Origin: Thermoguttaceae bacterium | GTDB lineage: Bacteria; Planctomycetota; Planctomycetia; Pirellulales; Thermoguttaceae | Length of the DNA: 64,000 nt | Assembly (NCBI GenBank): GCA_028695965.1 | Contig: JAQVHZ010000009.1 | Span: forward strand, 1-64,000 | Reading direction: 5' to 3' | Part shown: one piece after another, positions 28,759 through 38,780 of the stretch | Numbering within the stretch: position 1 is the first letter of the stretch | Layout: each line of letters starts with the position of its first letter | The notes under the pieces: model-generated | Told to the model about the DNA's origin: nothing | What the model saw: the letters and a program-made list of their open reading frames with translations, nothing else | The model's database searches: none | Made by a program: the position numbers and the translations under genes

Positions 28759-29253
28759 TTATCTATACTCTTTTGGAATTTCGATATGAAATGTCTCACA
28801 CAATAACTTCACATCATGTACATCATTTTCATCAAACTCGTATCCCAGATGGAACATTACTTGACTATATGGTTCAATACAGGAAACCTCTATTTCCTCA
28901 ATTTTTCCTTTACCCGAAAAAGTTTCTACTGGAAAACAATCCCCATCATAAAGAATTTCACCTTCGTCCGTATATTCAAAACAATGCAAATCAACAATTC
29001 TGTTTTTCAAATCTTCCCATACAGTATGGTTCAATGTTGTATATTCCATCTTAATCTCATAAAAGCCATTAGCTTTCATTATCTCTATAAAGTTTTGATA
29101 ATCGTTCTTTTCTACAAAAATATCAATATCGTTATGGGCTCTTGACTGATGTCCAAGAAGAGCATCTACACCCCAGCCACCATCAAGAAAGACTTTAATC
29201 TCCGCATCTATTGCAAATTGAAGAATCTGTTTTACATCAGTTATATTGACCAT
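28759..29253 (-). CDS. lnu: Lincosamide O-nucleotidyltransferase, Lnu(C)-like
   Basis: 164 aa; nucleotidyltransferase motif FLDGGWGVDALLGHQSRAHNDIDIFVE; closely resembles Lnu(A)/Lnu(C)-type enzymes; visibly AT-rich relative to neighbours; GGAG SD upstream. Confidence 0.88.
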   Translation of the reverse strand: MVNITDVKQILQFAIDAEIKVFLDGGWGVDALLGHQSRAHNDIDIFVEKNDYQNFIEIMKANGFYEIKMEYTTLNHTVWEDLKNRIVDLHCFEYTDEGEILYDGDCFPVETFSGKGKIEEIEVSCIEPYSQVMFHLGYEFDENDVHDVKLLCETFHIEIPKEYR

Positions 29254-29261
29254 CTTATCAT

Positions 29262-29734
29262 CTCCACAAATTCAAGTTTTTCTATATCCTCGCGATTTAC
29301 CGAGCCAAAGACAGATCCAGACTGTTTGTCGATTAAATGTGCAGCATAATAGCGCATCAAGTAAAACAAGAACTCCTGGTTTCCGTTTTTCATACGTAAA
29401 GAACACAAGCCCCTACCTAAGCACATTTTAACAGGAGTAATATTAAGAGCTCCAACGGGGCCCTGACGCTCATGATTACATCGTTAGGAAGCGCTATTTT
29501 AGTTGGAACGGTGGTATATGTGTCGAATGACGGATATTTAGCGCCGAATGTCCTACTCCCTTGCAAAAAAGGCAAGCCCTCCTTGTTTGCGTTGTAGTAT
29601 TCCGACTTCGGCGATTGCCCCATCGTAACGTCTGCAATACTGCCTAAGCAACATTTAATCATAACAATCGTATCCAATAAACTTCCTATGCGCCAATTTA
29701 ACATTTCGTAAATTGTCAGATAGGAACTCGTCAA
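29262..29734 (-). pseudogene. Frameshifted, truncated hsdS (TRD and conserved region)
   Basis: LGSIADVTMGQSPKSEYYNANKEGLPFLQGSRTFG…NDVIMSVRAP in one frame continues as VGALNITPVKMCLGRGLCSLRMKNGNQEFLFYLM…NREDIEKLEFV in another after a 1-nt change near 29457-29460. The 5' boundary is not resolved. Confidence 0.8.
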
Positions 29735-30300
29735 AATCGCAAATGAACGTCGTGCAGGTCGTCTATTCGACGCCGTAGAGCGGGTTCAATAGACCGCCAA
29801 AGCAGAGCGCTTGTGTTTCTAAGTTCGCCAACAATCATTTTTCGGTCAAAAAAGGTCAAAGGGTTATGTTCTGGGCATTGTACCCGAATTTATTCTGGAA
29901 GTCGAGTATTTTCGGAAAATATTTCGAGGAAGAGCAGATAAAGAGAGGAACAGTTTTAAGGCGGAGAAACAGCGCTGACTTTGCATGACAGCCAGTCATA
30001 GGCGCGTTTTGCAGACGCCGTTTATTGCAGACGTTGTAAATGTTCGATAATCCATCTTTGTTGCTTCTTTATGACTGCCTGTGTTAAGGTCAGGTTTTCT
30101 AGACGCTCAAAATGTTTGATTTTGGCGCAAAATTTTTTACGGAAGGCGAAAAAAGAGCGACTAATTTGCTCGACGTCTCGCTAAATTGTAAAAAGTTGGT
30201 ATAATGTCGGGCGTCGAGTCGTCGCCGCTTTTCGGGAGCGTAACCGGGCGAACGGCGGCGTACGAACAGAGACTCTAATTATAATCGAACGAGGCATAAA

Positions 30301-31194
30301 ATGAAAACGCGGGCCGATGAATTTTCCGGGCTGACCGTTGCAATGATCACGCCCTTTAAGAACGGGAAAGTCGATTTCGACGTTCTTCAAGAGCAGGTGG
30401 AGTTCCAAGTGGCGGCGGGCACGACGGCGATTTCGCCGACCGGAACGACTGGCGAATCTCCAACGTTGACGCACGAGGAGCAGCACGAAGTCATTAAGAA
30501 GATGGTCGAATTTTCGGCGGGTCGTGTCAAGGTGCTCGCTGGCAGCGGCTCGAACAGCACCGCCGAAGCTCTTTCGTTGTCTCGCTATGCGGAAAGCGTG
30601 GGCGCGGACGCGCTGCTGGTCATCGGTCCGTACTACAATAAGCCGACTCAGGAGGGTATGTACCAGCATTTCAAGGCGGTTGCCGAAGCGGTTGATATTC
30701 CCGTCTGCGTCTACAACGTGCCCGGCCGTACGAGCAAAGCGATCGACGCCGAGACGATCATTCGTCTTGCGGAGATCAAGAATATCGCGCTGGTGAAAGA
30801 CGCGACCGGCACGATGGAGAACGCGTCGCGCGTCATTGCGGCGACGGATCTTACGGTTCTTTCCGGGGACGACAGCTTGACGCTTCCCTTCATGGCGCTT
30901 GGCGCTCGGGGCGTCGTTTCTGTCGCCGGCAACTTTGCGCCGCGCGACATTGTCGCGTTGTGCAAGGCGATGAACGCGGGCAACCTCGACGAAGCGCGCG
31001 CGCTGCACAAGAAGCTCCTGCCGCTCAGCCACGGCATGCTGTCGTTGTCGACGAATCCGATTCCGGTGAAGAAAGCGATGCAGCTGCTCGACCGCGACTC
31101 TGGGGAACTCAGACTGCCTATGACGGAACTCGAGCCCGCGCTGACGGAGAAGCTGCGCAAGCTGCTCGTCGATTACGGCTTGCTTGCCGAATAG
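30301..31194 (+). CDS. dapA: 4-hydroxy-tetrahydrodipicolinate synthase
   Basis: GTTGESPTL, VLAGSGSNSTAEAL, GPYYNKPTQEGMYQHF, YNVPGRT, KDATG motifs. Confidence 0.95.
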   Translation: MKTRADEFSGLTVAMITPFKNGKVDFDVLQEQVEFQVAAGTTAISPTGTTGESPTLTHEEQHEVIKKMVEFSAGRVKVLAGSGSNSTAEALSLSRYAESVGADALLVIGPYYNKPTQEGMYQHFKAVAEAVDIPVCVYNVPGRTSKAIDAETIIRLAEIKNIALVKDATGTMENASRVIAATDLTVLSGDDSLTLPFMALGARGVVSVAGNFAPRDIVALCKAMNAGNLDEARALHKKLLPLSHGMLSLSTNPIPVKKAMQLLDRDSGELRLPMTELEPALTEKLRKLLVDYGLLAE

Positions 31195-31221
31195 ACGTCG
31201 TTAGTTGTTGTTTCGTCGAAC

Positions 31222-31265
31222 GCCCCGTCGAGCCGAGATTTTTTCTTGTCGACGGGCTTGTTTTT
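31222..31265 (+). terminator. Probable intrinsic terminator after dapA
   Basis: GCCCCGTCGA…TCGACGGGCTTGTTTTT. Confidence 0.65.
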
Positions 31266-31315
31266 CTTGTTTGCCAACGTTCTTTGTCGATATTTGTTAA
31301 GTTCAAGGAAGATCG

Positions 31316-31951
31316 ATGATTGTAAAAATCAGCGGAAAATTAGTCGCGCTCTTTCCAGAACGCGCGATTCTCGAAGCGGGCGCTTTTGAATATGAGACGC
31401 TCGTTCCCGAATTCACGCGCCGTCAGCTGCAAGGCGAAGTTGGGAACGAAGTTTCTCTGCATACGATCGAATATCTTGACGGCAATATGCAGCAGGGGCG
31501 ATTGACCCCGCGCTTGGTCGGGTTCCTGACGGAGGTTGAACGAGAATTTTTCGAACTATTCTGCAGCGTCGACGGGCTCGGCTCGAAGAAGGCGCTGCGC
31601 GCGATGGTCCGGCCCGTTCGCGAGATCGCCGCGGCAATTGAAGAACAAGACGTCAAATTTCTGTCCCAGCTCCCGGGCATTGGTCCGGCGACTGCGGAGC
31701 GGATCGTTGCGAAATTGCGGCGCAAAGTCCCGAAGTTTGCGCTGATGGTCGCGCGTCCGGGCGACGCGGCGTCTGGAGAAGGGAGCTTGCAGGAGCACGA
31801 CGTCGTTACGGAAACGTTCGAAGCGCTTGTCAGTCTTGGACATGGCGAAGCGGAAGCGCGTCGGATGATCGATTCGGTCGTTGAAGGGAGCCGCAAGAAG
31901 TTCAAAGATTCTTCCGAGCTGATTCAAGAGATCTACTTGAAGAATCGTTGA
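31316..31951 (+). CDS. ruvA: Holliday junction branch migration protein RuvA
   Basis: [20 protein letters not shown]…[23 protein letters not shown] helix-hairpin-helix motifs; adjacent ruvB. Confidence 0.9.
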   Translation: MIVKISGKLVALFPERAILEAGAFEYETLVPEFTRRQLQGEVGNEVSLHTIEYLDGNMQQGRLTPRLVGFLTEVEREFFELFCSVDGLGSKKALRAMVRPVREIAAAIEEQDVKFLSQLPGIGPATAERIVAKLRRKVPKFALMVARPGDAASGEGSLQEHDVVTETFEALVSLGHGEAEARRMIDSVVEGSRKKFKDSSELIQEIYLKNR

Positions 31952-31977
31952 TAAGGTAATTTAAGCAAGGACGAGGT

Positions 31978-33108
31978 ATGGCAAAACGAGCGATCTTCAC
32001 GAGTTCCGACGATGGTCAAGGCGGTTCTTTTGAGAACGAAGAGAATGCGTTTAACGATTCTTTTCAGGGCGCCTATTGCGAGAACAGGGACGACGATCTT
32101 CTGCTTCGTCCGACGCGTATGTTCGACATGGTCGGTCAGCGCGACGTCTACGAGCGCATCGAAATAGCGGTCGAAGCGGCGCAGAAGCGCGGGGAAACGC
32201 TGGGTCATATTCTCTTTGACGGTCCTCCGGGTCTGGGCAAGACGACCTTTGCGACTTGTATTCCTCGCGAACTTGGCGTCGAATTCCAAATAGCGAACGG
32301 GGCGACCTTGCGCGCGCCTAAGGACGTCGTGCCGTACCTTACGAACGCGCAGGAAGGCTCGGTTATCTTTATTGACGAGATTCACCGTATGCAGAAGACG
32401 GTCGAGGAGTTCCTCTATCCGGCAATGGAAGATTTTCGGATCGACGTCGTGATGGGCGAAGGGGTGAGCGCTCGGACGCTCAATATTCCTCTGAAACCGT
32501 TTACGCTCATCGGGGCGACGACGCGCACGGGCTTGATCTCCGCGCCTCTCCGGGACCGGTTCCAGATGCGCGAACATCTCGACTTCTATTCGGACGACGA
32601 ACTTGCGGAGATTGTCCGCCGCAACGCGAAGAAACTCCACATGACGCTCGAGGACGAGGCGGCGTTTGAAATAGCGCGTCGCAGTCGGGGCACGCCTCGA
32701 CTTGCCAACAATCGTTTGCGCTGGGTCCGCGACTATGCCGACGCGCGCGCCGACGGGAACGTTACGGCGAGCGTCGCAAGGGACGCGCTGCAGATGCAAG
32801 GTATCGACGAACTCGGGCTCGACTCGCAAGACCGCAAGGTCCTCGAAACAATCTGGCGCGTCTTCCAAGGCGGACCGGTTGGCGTCGAAGCGGTCGCGCA
32901 TACGATCAATGTCGCGCCCGACTCGATCATCGACGAAGTCGAGCCGTTTTTACTGCGCAGCGAGCTGCTCGTTCGGACGCCTCGAGGACGACGGTTGACG
33001 CGTAAAGGGCTGCAGCATATCGGCGTCGACGCCGACGTCGTCGACTTTGGCTATGACGTCGGCGGAACGAAGCCGGACGCGACGCAGCGCTTTTTTGATA
33101 ATTTTTAA
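31978..33108 (+). CDS. ruvB: Holliday junction branch migration helicase RuvB
   Basis: LRPTRMFDMVGQRDV; Walker A DGPPGLGKTTFA; Walker B IFIDEIHRM; IGATTRTGLISAPLRDRF. Confidence 0.95.
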   Translation: MAKRAIFTSSDDGQGGSFENEENAFNDSFQGAYCENRDDDLLLRPTRMFDMVGQRDVYERIEIAVEAAQKRGETLGHILFDGPPGLGKTTFATCIPRELGVEFQIANGATLRAPKDVVPYLTNAQEGSVIFIDEIHRMQKTVEEFLYPAMEDFRIDVVMGEGVSARTLNIPLKPFTLIGATTRTGLISAPLRDRFQMREHLDFYSDDELAEIVRRNAKKLHMTLEDEAAFEIARRSRGTPRLANNRLRWVRDYADARADGNVTASVARDALQMQGIDELGLDSQDRKVLETIWRVFQGGPVGVEAVAHTINVAPDSIIDEVEPFLLRSELLVRTPRGRRLTRKGLQHIGVDADVVDFGYDVGGTKPDATQRFFDNF

Positions 33109-33156
33109 TTTTTGAACGGCGCGGGAGACACGCCGCCCGCGCATGGAGTCTGGAAA

Positions 33157-34026
33157 ATGGCTGAAGAGGAACTGAAACCGTATCTCGTTACCGACGTCGC
33201 CGAAATGAGCGCGCGTATCGACGAACTTCGCTCTCAAGGGAAAAAGATCGGGCTCGTTCCGACGATGGGCGCGCTGCATCTTGGGCATCTCAGCCTCGCG
33301 ATCGCGGCGAAAAACGAATGCGACGTAACGGTCGTGTCCGACTTTGTGAATCCGAAACAATTTGCGCCGGGCGAGGACTACGACCAGTACCCGCGCGCTC
33401 TCGACGCCGATATTACTCTTTTGTCCCAAGTTGGCTCCGACTTCATCTTTGCGCCCTCTCCTGCGGCGATGTATCCTCGCGGCTTCAATGCGAACGTCCA
33501 CGTCGGGGGCGTCTCGGAGATCCTGGAAGGGGCGTTTCGTCCGACGCACTTTGACGGCGTCTGCACCGTCGTCTTGAAGCTGTTCAATATCACGCGCGCG
33601 GACGTCGCCTATTTTGGACAAAAAGATTATCAGCAGGTCGCGGTCGTTAAGAAGATGGCTTCCGACTTGAACCTCCAGACGCAAATCGTCATGCGTCCGA
33701 CGATCCGCGAACGGGACGGACTGGCGATCAGCAGCCGGAACCAGTACCTTTCTGCCGACGAACGCGAACAGGCGCTCGTGCTCAGCAAGTCGCTGTCGAA
33801 AGCGGAAGAGCTGATTCATGCGGGCGAACGGGACGCGTCGGTCGTGCTCGACGAGATGCGCGCGATTATCGAGACGGCGCCGAGCGCTCAGATCGATTAT
33901 CTGCATATTGGGGATCCGGACACGCTTCTGGAGATGGAACGAATTGCCGGGAACGTCGTGGTTCTCGTCGCGGTTCGTATCGGAACGACGCGGCTCATCG
34001 ACAACAAATTAGTCGCGCGGCAATGA
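33157..34026 (+). CDS. panC: Pantothenate synthetase
   Basis: VPTMGALHLGHLSL, VSDFVNPKQFAPGEDYDQYPR, FGQKDYQQ, SSRNQYLS. ATG at 33157 preferred to the TTG at 33112. Confidence 0.95.
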   Translation: MAEEELKPYLVTDVAEMSARIDELRSQGKKIGLVPTMGALHLGHLSLAIAAKNECDVTVVSDFVNPKQFAPGEDYDQYPRALDADITLLSQVGSDFIFAPSPAAMYPRGFNANVHVGGVSEILEGAFRPTHFDGVCTVVLKLFNITRADVAYFGQKDYQQVAVVKKMASDLNLQTQIVMRPTIRERDGLAISSRNQYLSADEREQALVLSKSLSKAEELIHAGERDASVVLDEMRAIIETAPSAQIDYLHIGDPDTLLEMERIAGNVVVLVAVRIGTTRLIDNKLVARQ

Positions 34027-34048
34027 CGCGCTCAGCAAAAAGCGAGCA

Positions 34049-34087
34049 CAAAAAACGCCGACAAGATTAGCTCTTGTCGGCGTTTTT
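34049..34087. terminator. Bidirectional terminator between panC and the VOC protein gene
   Basis: AAAAAACGCCGACAAG…CTTGTCGGCGTTTTT. Confidence 0.85.
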
Positions 34088-34134
34088 GCATTTTGCGTTA
34101 TTGCGTTCCGTCGTTGGCGGGAACGAACAGCGGG

Positions 34135-34458
34135 TTAGGAGCGCTGCATCAATTCGATCCCAAGTCCGTCGACTTCGACGAACGCGCAGGTGAGTCCAGG
34201 GCCGCCTTCAAACGGCTCGACCAAGACTTTGCAGCCTTTCATGGCTTCTTCAAGGTCGTCGCATTCGTACGCGATGTGCGCTTGCTTTTGAAGGATTTCC
34301 GGGAACGGGCTTCCTTCTTCGAACTTGAGCCATTCGACGGCGTACGGCTCCTCGTTGAAATCGTTGATGTAGACTTTAGCTCCTTCAAGATAGATCGGGA
34401 GATCGCGATCTTGAACCGGAATGCCAATGTGGCTGAAACGGAGACCGGGCTTCAACAT
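34135..34458 (-). CDS. VOC-superfamily (glyoxalase-like) protein
   Basis: 107 aa; LRFSHIGIPVQDRDLPIYLEG…HIAYECDDLEEAMK…FVEVDGLGIELMQ. Confidence 0.75.
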   Translation of the reverse strand: MLKPGLRFSHIGIPVQDRDLPIYLEGAKVYINDFNEEPYAVEWLKFEEGSPFPEILQKQAHIAYECDDLEEAMKGCKVLVEPFEGGPGLTCAFVEVDGLGIELMQRS

Positions 34459-34561
34459 ATTTATCTTTCCTTCTCGCTAATTATATTTCGCCAGACGCCA
34501 AGGGACGCGGAACGACAAACTCGCCGTTCCGCGCCTTCCTTAGGCTCTTTTAACGCTGCGA

Positions 34562-35290
34562 TTACGAATGGGCTTTCGGGTTGGTGAACTTGAGTCCGTC
34601 CGGGCTGTGGTAGCACGCGTATTCGGTAACGACGGCGCCTTCGCTTCCGCCCATCATGAAGTGCGGGGCTTCGATTCTGCCGAGGCGGTCGAGGTCGCCC
34701 ATTTGCATATATTTGAAGTTGTAGCAGGTAACCGCTTTGGCTTCAAGTTGGCTCTTCGGGATGAGCGCGAGCGCTTGCGGATTGTTCGGATCGCCGCCTT
34801 CGGAGAAGTTGTAGATGCTTCCGATGCGGACTTGCCACGCTTCGTGCTTGGCAGGGAGCCCTTCGGCGGCGACGTGACGGTGTTCCGGAATCATTTGTCC
34901 GGGAAGGAGGTAGATGTCGTGCCCGAAATAGCGGAATTCTTTATCGTTGAAGAAGAAGATTCCCGCCATGCCGACATTTTCGAAATCGCCGAGTCCGAAT
35001 TCGGCGACCCAGAAATTCGGGTTTGCGCGGAGCGTGTCGCCCAATTGGAATCCCATTCTTTCGAACATGTCGAAATACGCTTCGAAGGCGACCGCTTCTT
35101 GGAAGACGCCGTCCTTGTAGAAATCAGCGTTCGTGTATTTTTTCATCGTGTTTCCTTTACTAGATTCTGGGGTTGATTCTTTGTCAAGCGCTGCGGTTTC
35201 CGCTTTAACGACCATGTCGCTAGAAAAATCCGCAAGGCCAAGTCCGGCGACCCCGCCGAACAACGCCTTTAAAACGTCTCTTCTTTCCAT
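34562..35290 (-). CDS. Cupin-like protein (possible sugar isomerase) with Tat-like N-terminus
   Basis: MERRDVLKALFGGVAGLGLADFSS signal; LPGQMIPEHRHVAAEGLPAKHEAWQV cupin-like metal motif. Confidence 0.5.
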   Translation of the reverse strand: MERRDVLKALFGGVAGLGLADFSSDMVVKAETAALDKESTPESSKGNTMKKYTNADFYKDGVFQEAVAFEAYFDMFERMGFQLGDTLRANPNFWVAEFGLGDFENVGMAGIFFFNDKEFRYFGHDIYLLPGQMIPEHRHVAAEGLPAKHEAWQVRIGSIYNFSEGGDPNNPQALALIPKSQLEAKAVTCYNFKYMQMGDLDRLGRIEAPHFMMGGSEGAVVTEYACYHSPDGLKFTNPKAHS

Positions 35291-35625
35291 TGAAAAATCT
35301 CCTCCGCGACGCGCGCTCTCTTGAAAAATTGACGTTGCAGAGAACGCCGCGCTTGTACGGTTGATCGGTATGTCGTTCGCTAGGTCTTGGACGTCTAACG
35401 AACCGCCGCGCGGTTACTACGGCGAACGTCGTCAAGCAATAATCGCGCCCGTTGACGCCGACCGCGCCTAGAATTATACTAGACGAAGTCAAAAACGCAA
35501 ATCATCGCGTCCAAGACTTTGTCGACAATAGTTTATTATATTAGTTTTAGACGCCGATTGCAAGCATTTTTTAAAAATCTTTTTTAACGAATAATTTTTA
35601 TCGCTTTAGACGGAAGCGAGAGGTT

Positions 35626-35952
35626 ATGAACAATTCGAAATCGGGGTCGCCGCGTCCGGAACTCGACTTGGAAGTTCGCCCTGAAGGCGTGCTTCTTCCA
35701 GTAAAAGCGCAGCCTGGCGCGGCGCGCAACGAGCTTCGCGGCTTTCAAGACGGGGCGCTTAAAGTCTGCGTTACCCAAGTTGCGGAGAAAGGCAAGGCGA
35801 ATAAAGCGATCGTCGGTTTCTTGGCAAAAGCGCTGAAATTGCGCAAATCGCAAATCGAATTATTCTCGGGCGAACTGGCGAGTCAGAAGAAATTTCTTAT
35901 CAGCGATATCGAGGAATCGGAGCTGCGCGACAAAATAGAGCGCTCGACATAG
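35626..35952 (+). CDS. DUF167 (YggU-like) family protein
   Basis: VLLPVKAQPGAARNELRGFQDGALKVCVTQVAEKGKANKAIVGFLAKALKLRKSQIEL. Confidence 0.88.
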   Translation: MNNSKSGSPRPELDLEVRPEGVLLPVKAQPGAARNELRGFQDGALKVCVTQVAEKGKANKAIVGFLAKALKLRKSQIELFSGELASQKKFLISDIEESELRDKIERST

Positions 35953-36240
35953 AGCTGTTTTTAGAATAATCGGTATAAAACGTAAGGCTTGTTGAAAATA
36001 AATAAAATAGCGAAAATACAGAAAATGTTTTTGCGGTCGTCTCTTTTCACTGCGGCAATTTTTGGTATAATTCACGACGCTCTGTTTTGGCGCAGAGACG
36101 TGTTTTTTTGCGGAATTTCCGTATGAAAAGACGGCGGATACGAGAAGAAAGCGCGCGGCGGCGTCCGAGCGTCGTCGGCGCCAACCCGTTATAGTTACGG
36201 CGTTTGCGTCGCGCAACGATATAGCAGGAGTTTTATCGAG

Positions 36241-37752
36241 ATGAATTTATTGATCAAAAGGACGAGCGCGGTTTTCCTCGTGGGCTGCATCGCGCTGCTT
36301 AGCGGCTGCCGCGAATCGAAAAATCCTACCGGAGCGGTTGTCGGATATCAAAAGGACGAAATTGCTCCTACGGCGGAAGACACGTCAGACCAAACGATGT
36401 ACGAACCGGCGGCCGCCGTCGATCCTAATATTGACCTCTTAGCGCAACAGTATGACGAGCTTCATCCGAAGAGAGTCGCCGTTTTAGCTCCTGCTCCAGT
36501 CGCGCCTCCTGCGCCTCCCGCTCCGCCACTTGCCGCAAAAGAAGATATTGAGAAAGCCAAGACGCGCGTCAGCGAACTGCGAGGCTCTTTTAAAACCGCC
36601 AAAAACGGCGCGATTACCTCGATTACCGTCGAATCTCAAGACGCGACCCTCGACGATATGAAATTGTTCGGCCGTCTGCTCGACCTTGAATCGTACACGT
36701 TCCTTGGTTCGAACTTCACCGACGAATTCCTCGCTGAGTTCAAAGATCTTCAAAAGGTTACGACGGTAACGATCCAAAACGCGGCAATTACCGTTGAAAC
36801 GCTCAATATGCTCGGCAACTATCCTGAGCTCACGTCGCTCGATATTCGCCGCGACCTGGAATTGAAGAATAAAGACCTCGAAGCGGTCGTCAATATGCCG
36901 AAGCTCGAAAAGCTCTTTGCATATTACAACGGGTTCGGGACGCTTGGAGTCAGACGTCTTGCGAAATCGACGACGCTTAAATTGGTCGACCTGCGCGGTT
37001 GCTCCGGCGTCGACGACTCCGCGTGCCGTTACCTTGCCGAAATGCCGACTCTGGAAGAACTTTATCTGCGCTTCCTTATCACGAACGACGGCGTCGAATA
37101 TCTCGCGGCTGCTCCGGCGTTGAAATTCGTTGAGTTCCAAGACTGCCCGATCGACAACCGCTGCTCGGAGTCGCTTGTGAAGTTTCCTGCGCTCGTCGGT
37201 CTGCGCGTCTTCCGCTGCAACGCGTTTGACGACGGAGGCATTAAGCAGCTCGCCGATATGAAGTTTGAACGTCTTGAACTTCGCGACTTGAATATTTCGA
37301 GCGAAGGTATCCTTGCGCTGAAAGATATGACCACGCTGAAGACGGTCGAGCTTTCTGAAATGAGCAGCGTCGACGCCGAAGCGCTCAAAACAGTTTTCTC
37401 CTCATGGAAGGATATGACGAGCCTCAACACGTTCACAATGCCTGTTGACGACGAGGTTGTTAAGACGATCGTCGCCAATATGCCGAACCTCAAGAGCTTG
37501 ACCATTCGCGCCTCCATCGGCAAATTGACCGACGCCGGTCTCGACGAAATTTGCAAGCTGTCTAATCTTGAGACGCTCGACCTTCGCGAAAACGCCGGTC
37601 TGACCCTCGAAGGCATGATGAAGCTCGCCAATATCCAGACCTTGCGCAGGGTCTATATCAAGGGCACCAAGTTGGGCGAAACGACGCCTGAAGCAGCCGA
37701 CGCGATCAAAGAATTCAAGAAGATCAATCCTAAATGCTCCTTCTCGAACTGA
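36241..37752 (+). CDS. Leucine-rich-repeat lipoprotein
   Basis: Lipobox LLSGC; multiple LRR units (…LTSLDIRRDLELKNKDLEAV…LETLDLRENAGLTLEGM). Confidence 0.85.
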   Translation: MNLLIKRTSAVFLVGCIALLSGCRESKNPTGAVVGYQKDEIAPTAEDTSDQTMYEPAAAVDPNIDLLAQQYDELHPKRVAVLAPAPVAPPAPPAPPLAAKEDIEKAKTRVSELRGSFKTAKNGAITSITVESQDATLDDMKLFGRLLDLESYTFLGSNFTDEFLAEFKDLQKVTTVTIQNAAITVETLNMLGNYPELTSLDIRRDLELKNKDLEAVVNMPKLEKLFAYYNGFGTLGVRRLAKSTTLKLVDLRGCSGVDDSACRYLAEMPTLEELYLRFLITNDGVEYLAAAPALKFVEFQDCPIDNRCSESLVKFPALVGLRVFRCNAFDDGGIKQLADMKFERLELRDLNISSEGILALKDMTTLKTVELSEMSSVDAEALKTVFSSWKDMTSLNTFTMPVDDEVVKTIVANMPNLKSLTIRASIGKLTDAGLDEICKLSNLETLDLRENAGLTLEGMMKLANIQTLRRVYIKGTKLGETTPEAADAIKEFKKINPKCSFSN

Positions 37753-37786
37753 GTTCGTTCAACCCTTGCGCGCTTGACGCGATATG

Positions 37787-37829
37787 AAAACAACCCCGAT
37801 GAAACGTGATTTCATCGGGGTTGTTTTGT
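37787..37829. terminator. Bidirectional terminator
   Basis: AAAACAACCCCGATGAAA-CGTGA-TTTCATCGGGGTTGTTTT. Confidence 0.9.
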
Positions 37830-37871
37830 TTGGGAAGCGCCGCGCTTGGACGTCGAAGCGTCGGAGAGCGC

Positions 37872-38780
37872 TTAGCGTCTGCGTCTCCTGATTCGCTGCG
37901 GCGGTTGATTTTCTTCTTCGGCGTTTTCATCGCCGGACGCCGCGCTCTTCTGACCCGCGGCGGCTTTTCTTGCCTCGGCCTCCGCCTGAATGGCGAGCTT
38001 ATTGTCAACTGTTTGCTCGTCCGATTTTTTGACGTTGGCGCCGCCCATGCTGGGGGCGTTGAGGTCGACGCTTAGTACTTTTGACGCCGCGCTGGATTGC
38101 GTTTGCCAGACCCATCCCTCGTCAAAGAGGAGCCCGCGCCCGATAATAGCGGCGACGGCAAAGACGCTGTAGACAAGCAGCGCTTTGCCGTAATTGCAGT
38201 CGAAGAAGATCAGCGCGCCAATAGCCCCGATCGCGCCGAAAATGAGCAGGTAGAGGCAGGTTAACGGGCCTGTCGCCTTGACGTAGTAGACGAACGCTTC
38301 GAAAACGAGCCACGAAGCGCCAAAGACGAGCGCCGTACGAAGCGAGCGCCAATGTCGTTCGTTGCCGAGGAACATTTCGAGGTCGTTATCGTCGCGAATG
38401 AGGGTATAGCCAAATTCCGCAAGAGGAAACGCGATGAGAAAGACCCCGATAATCCCGTAGATTTTGCTGACCAGAGGAAGACCCGCCGCGCCGACAAGGT
38501 ACGTGAGCGCCATCGCGCCAAGGGTTATCATAATTCCCCAAAAGACCTGCCTGCCCGTGTAGATGAAGCGGCGCTGCATGATCGGGCGCGCGTCGTGACC
38601 CGCCTGAGCGCGCCGCGGTTTGCCGCCGTCCATGATCATGTCCGGCTCGTGAACGATAAGCTTTTCCTTTGGGATCTCAATCGTATGGCCGCACTTTGGA
38701 CACGGCCCCTTCTGACCCGCAAAACGATCGTCGACTTCAAATGAAGTGATACATCCCGGACATATTACGCGAATCGCCAT
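37872..38780 (-). CDS. Membrane protein with N-terminal zinc-ribbon
   Basis: ICPGCITSFEVDDRFAGQKGPCPKCGHTIEIP followed by several TM segments. Confidence 0.7.
   Translation of the reverse strand: MAIRVICPGCITSFEVDDRFAGQKGPCPKCGHTIEIPKEKLIVHEPDMIMDGGKPRRAQAGHDARPIMQRRFIYTGRQVFWGIMITLGAMALTYLVGAAGLPLVSKIYGIIGVFLIAFPLAEFGYTLIRDDNDLEMFLGNERHWRSLRTALVFGASWLVFEAFVYYVKATGPLTCLYLLIFGAIGAIGALIFFDCNYGKALLVYSVFAVAAIIGRGLLFDEGWVWQTQSSAASKVLSVDLNAPSMGGANVKKSDEQTVDNKLAIQAEAEARKAAAGQKSAASGDENAEEENQPPQRIRRRRR

Noticed and set aside
28740-29270. Transposon bearing the lnu gene
   Set aside because: No transposase, terminal inverted repeats or clear target-site duplication seen; only the ORF and its SD are inserted.
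28450-30300. Integrated element using tRNA-Leu as attachment site
   Set aside because: I found no repeat of the tRNA 3' end downstream and no integrase gene; the tRNA adjacency may be coincidental.
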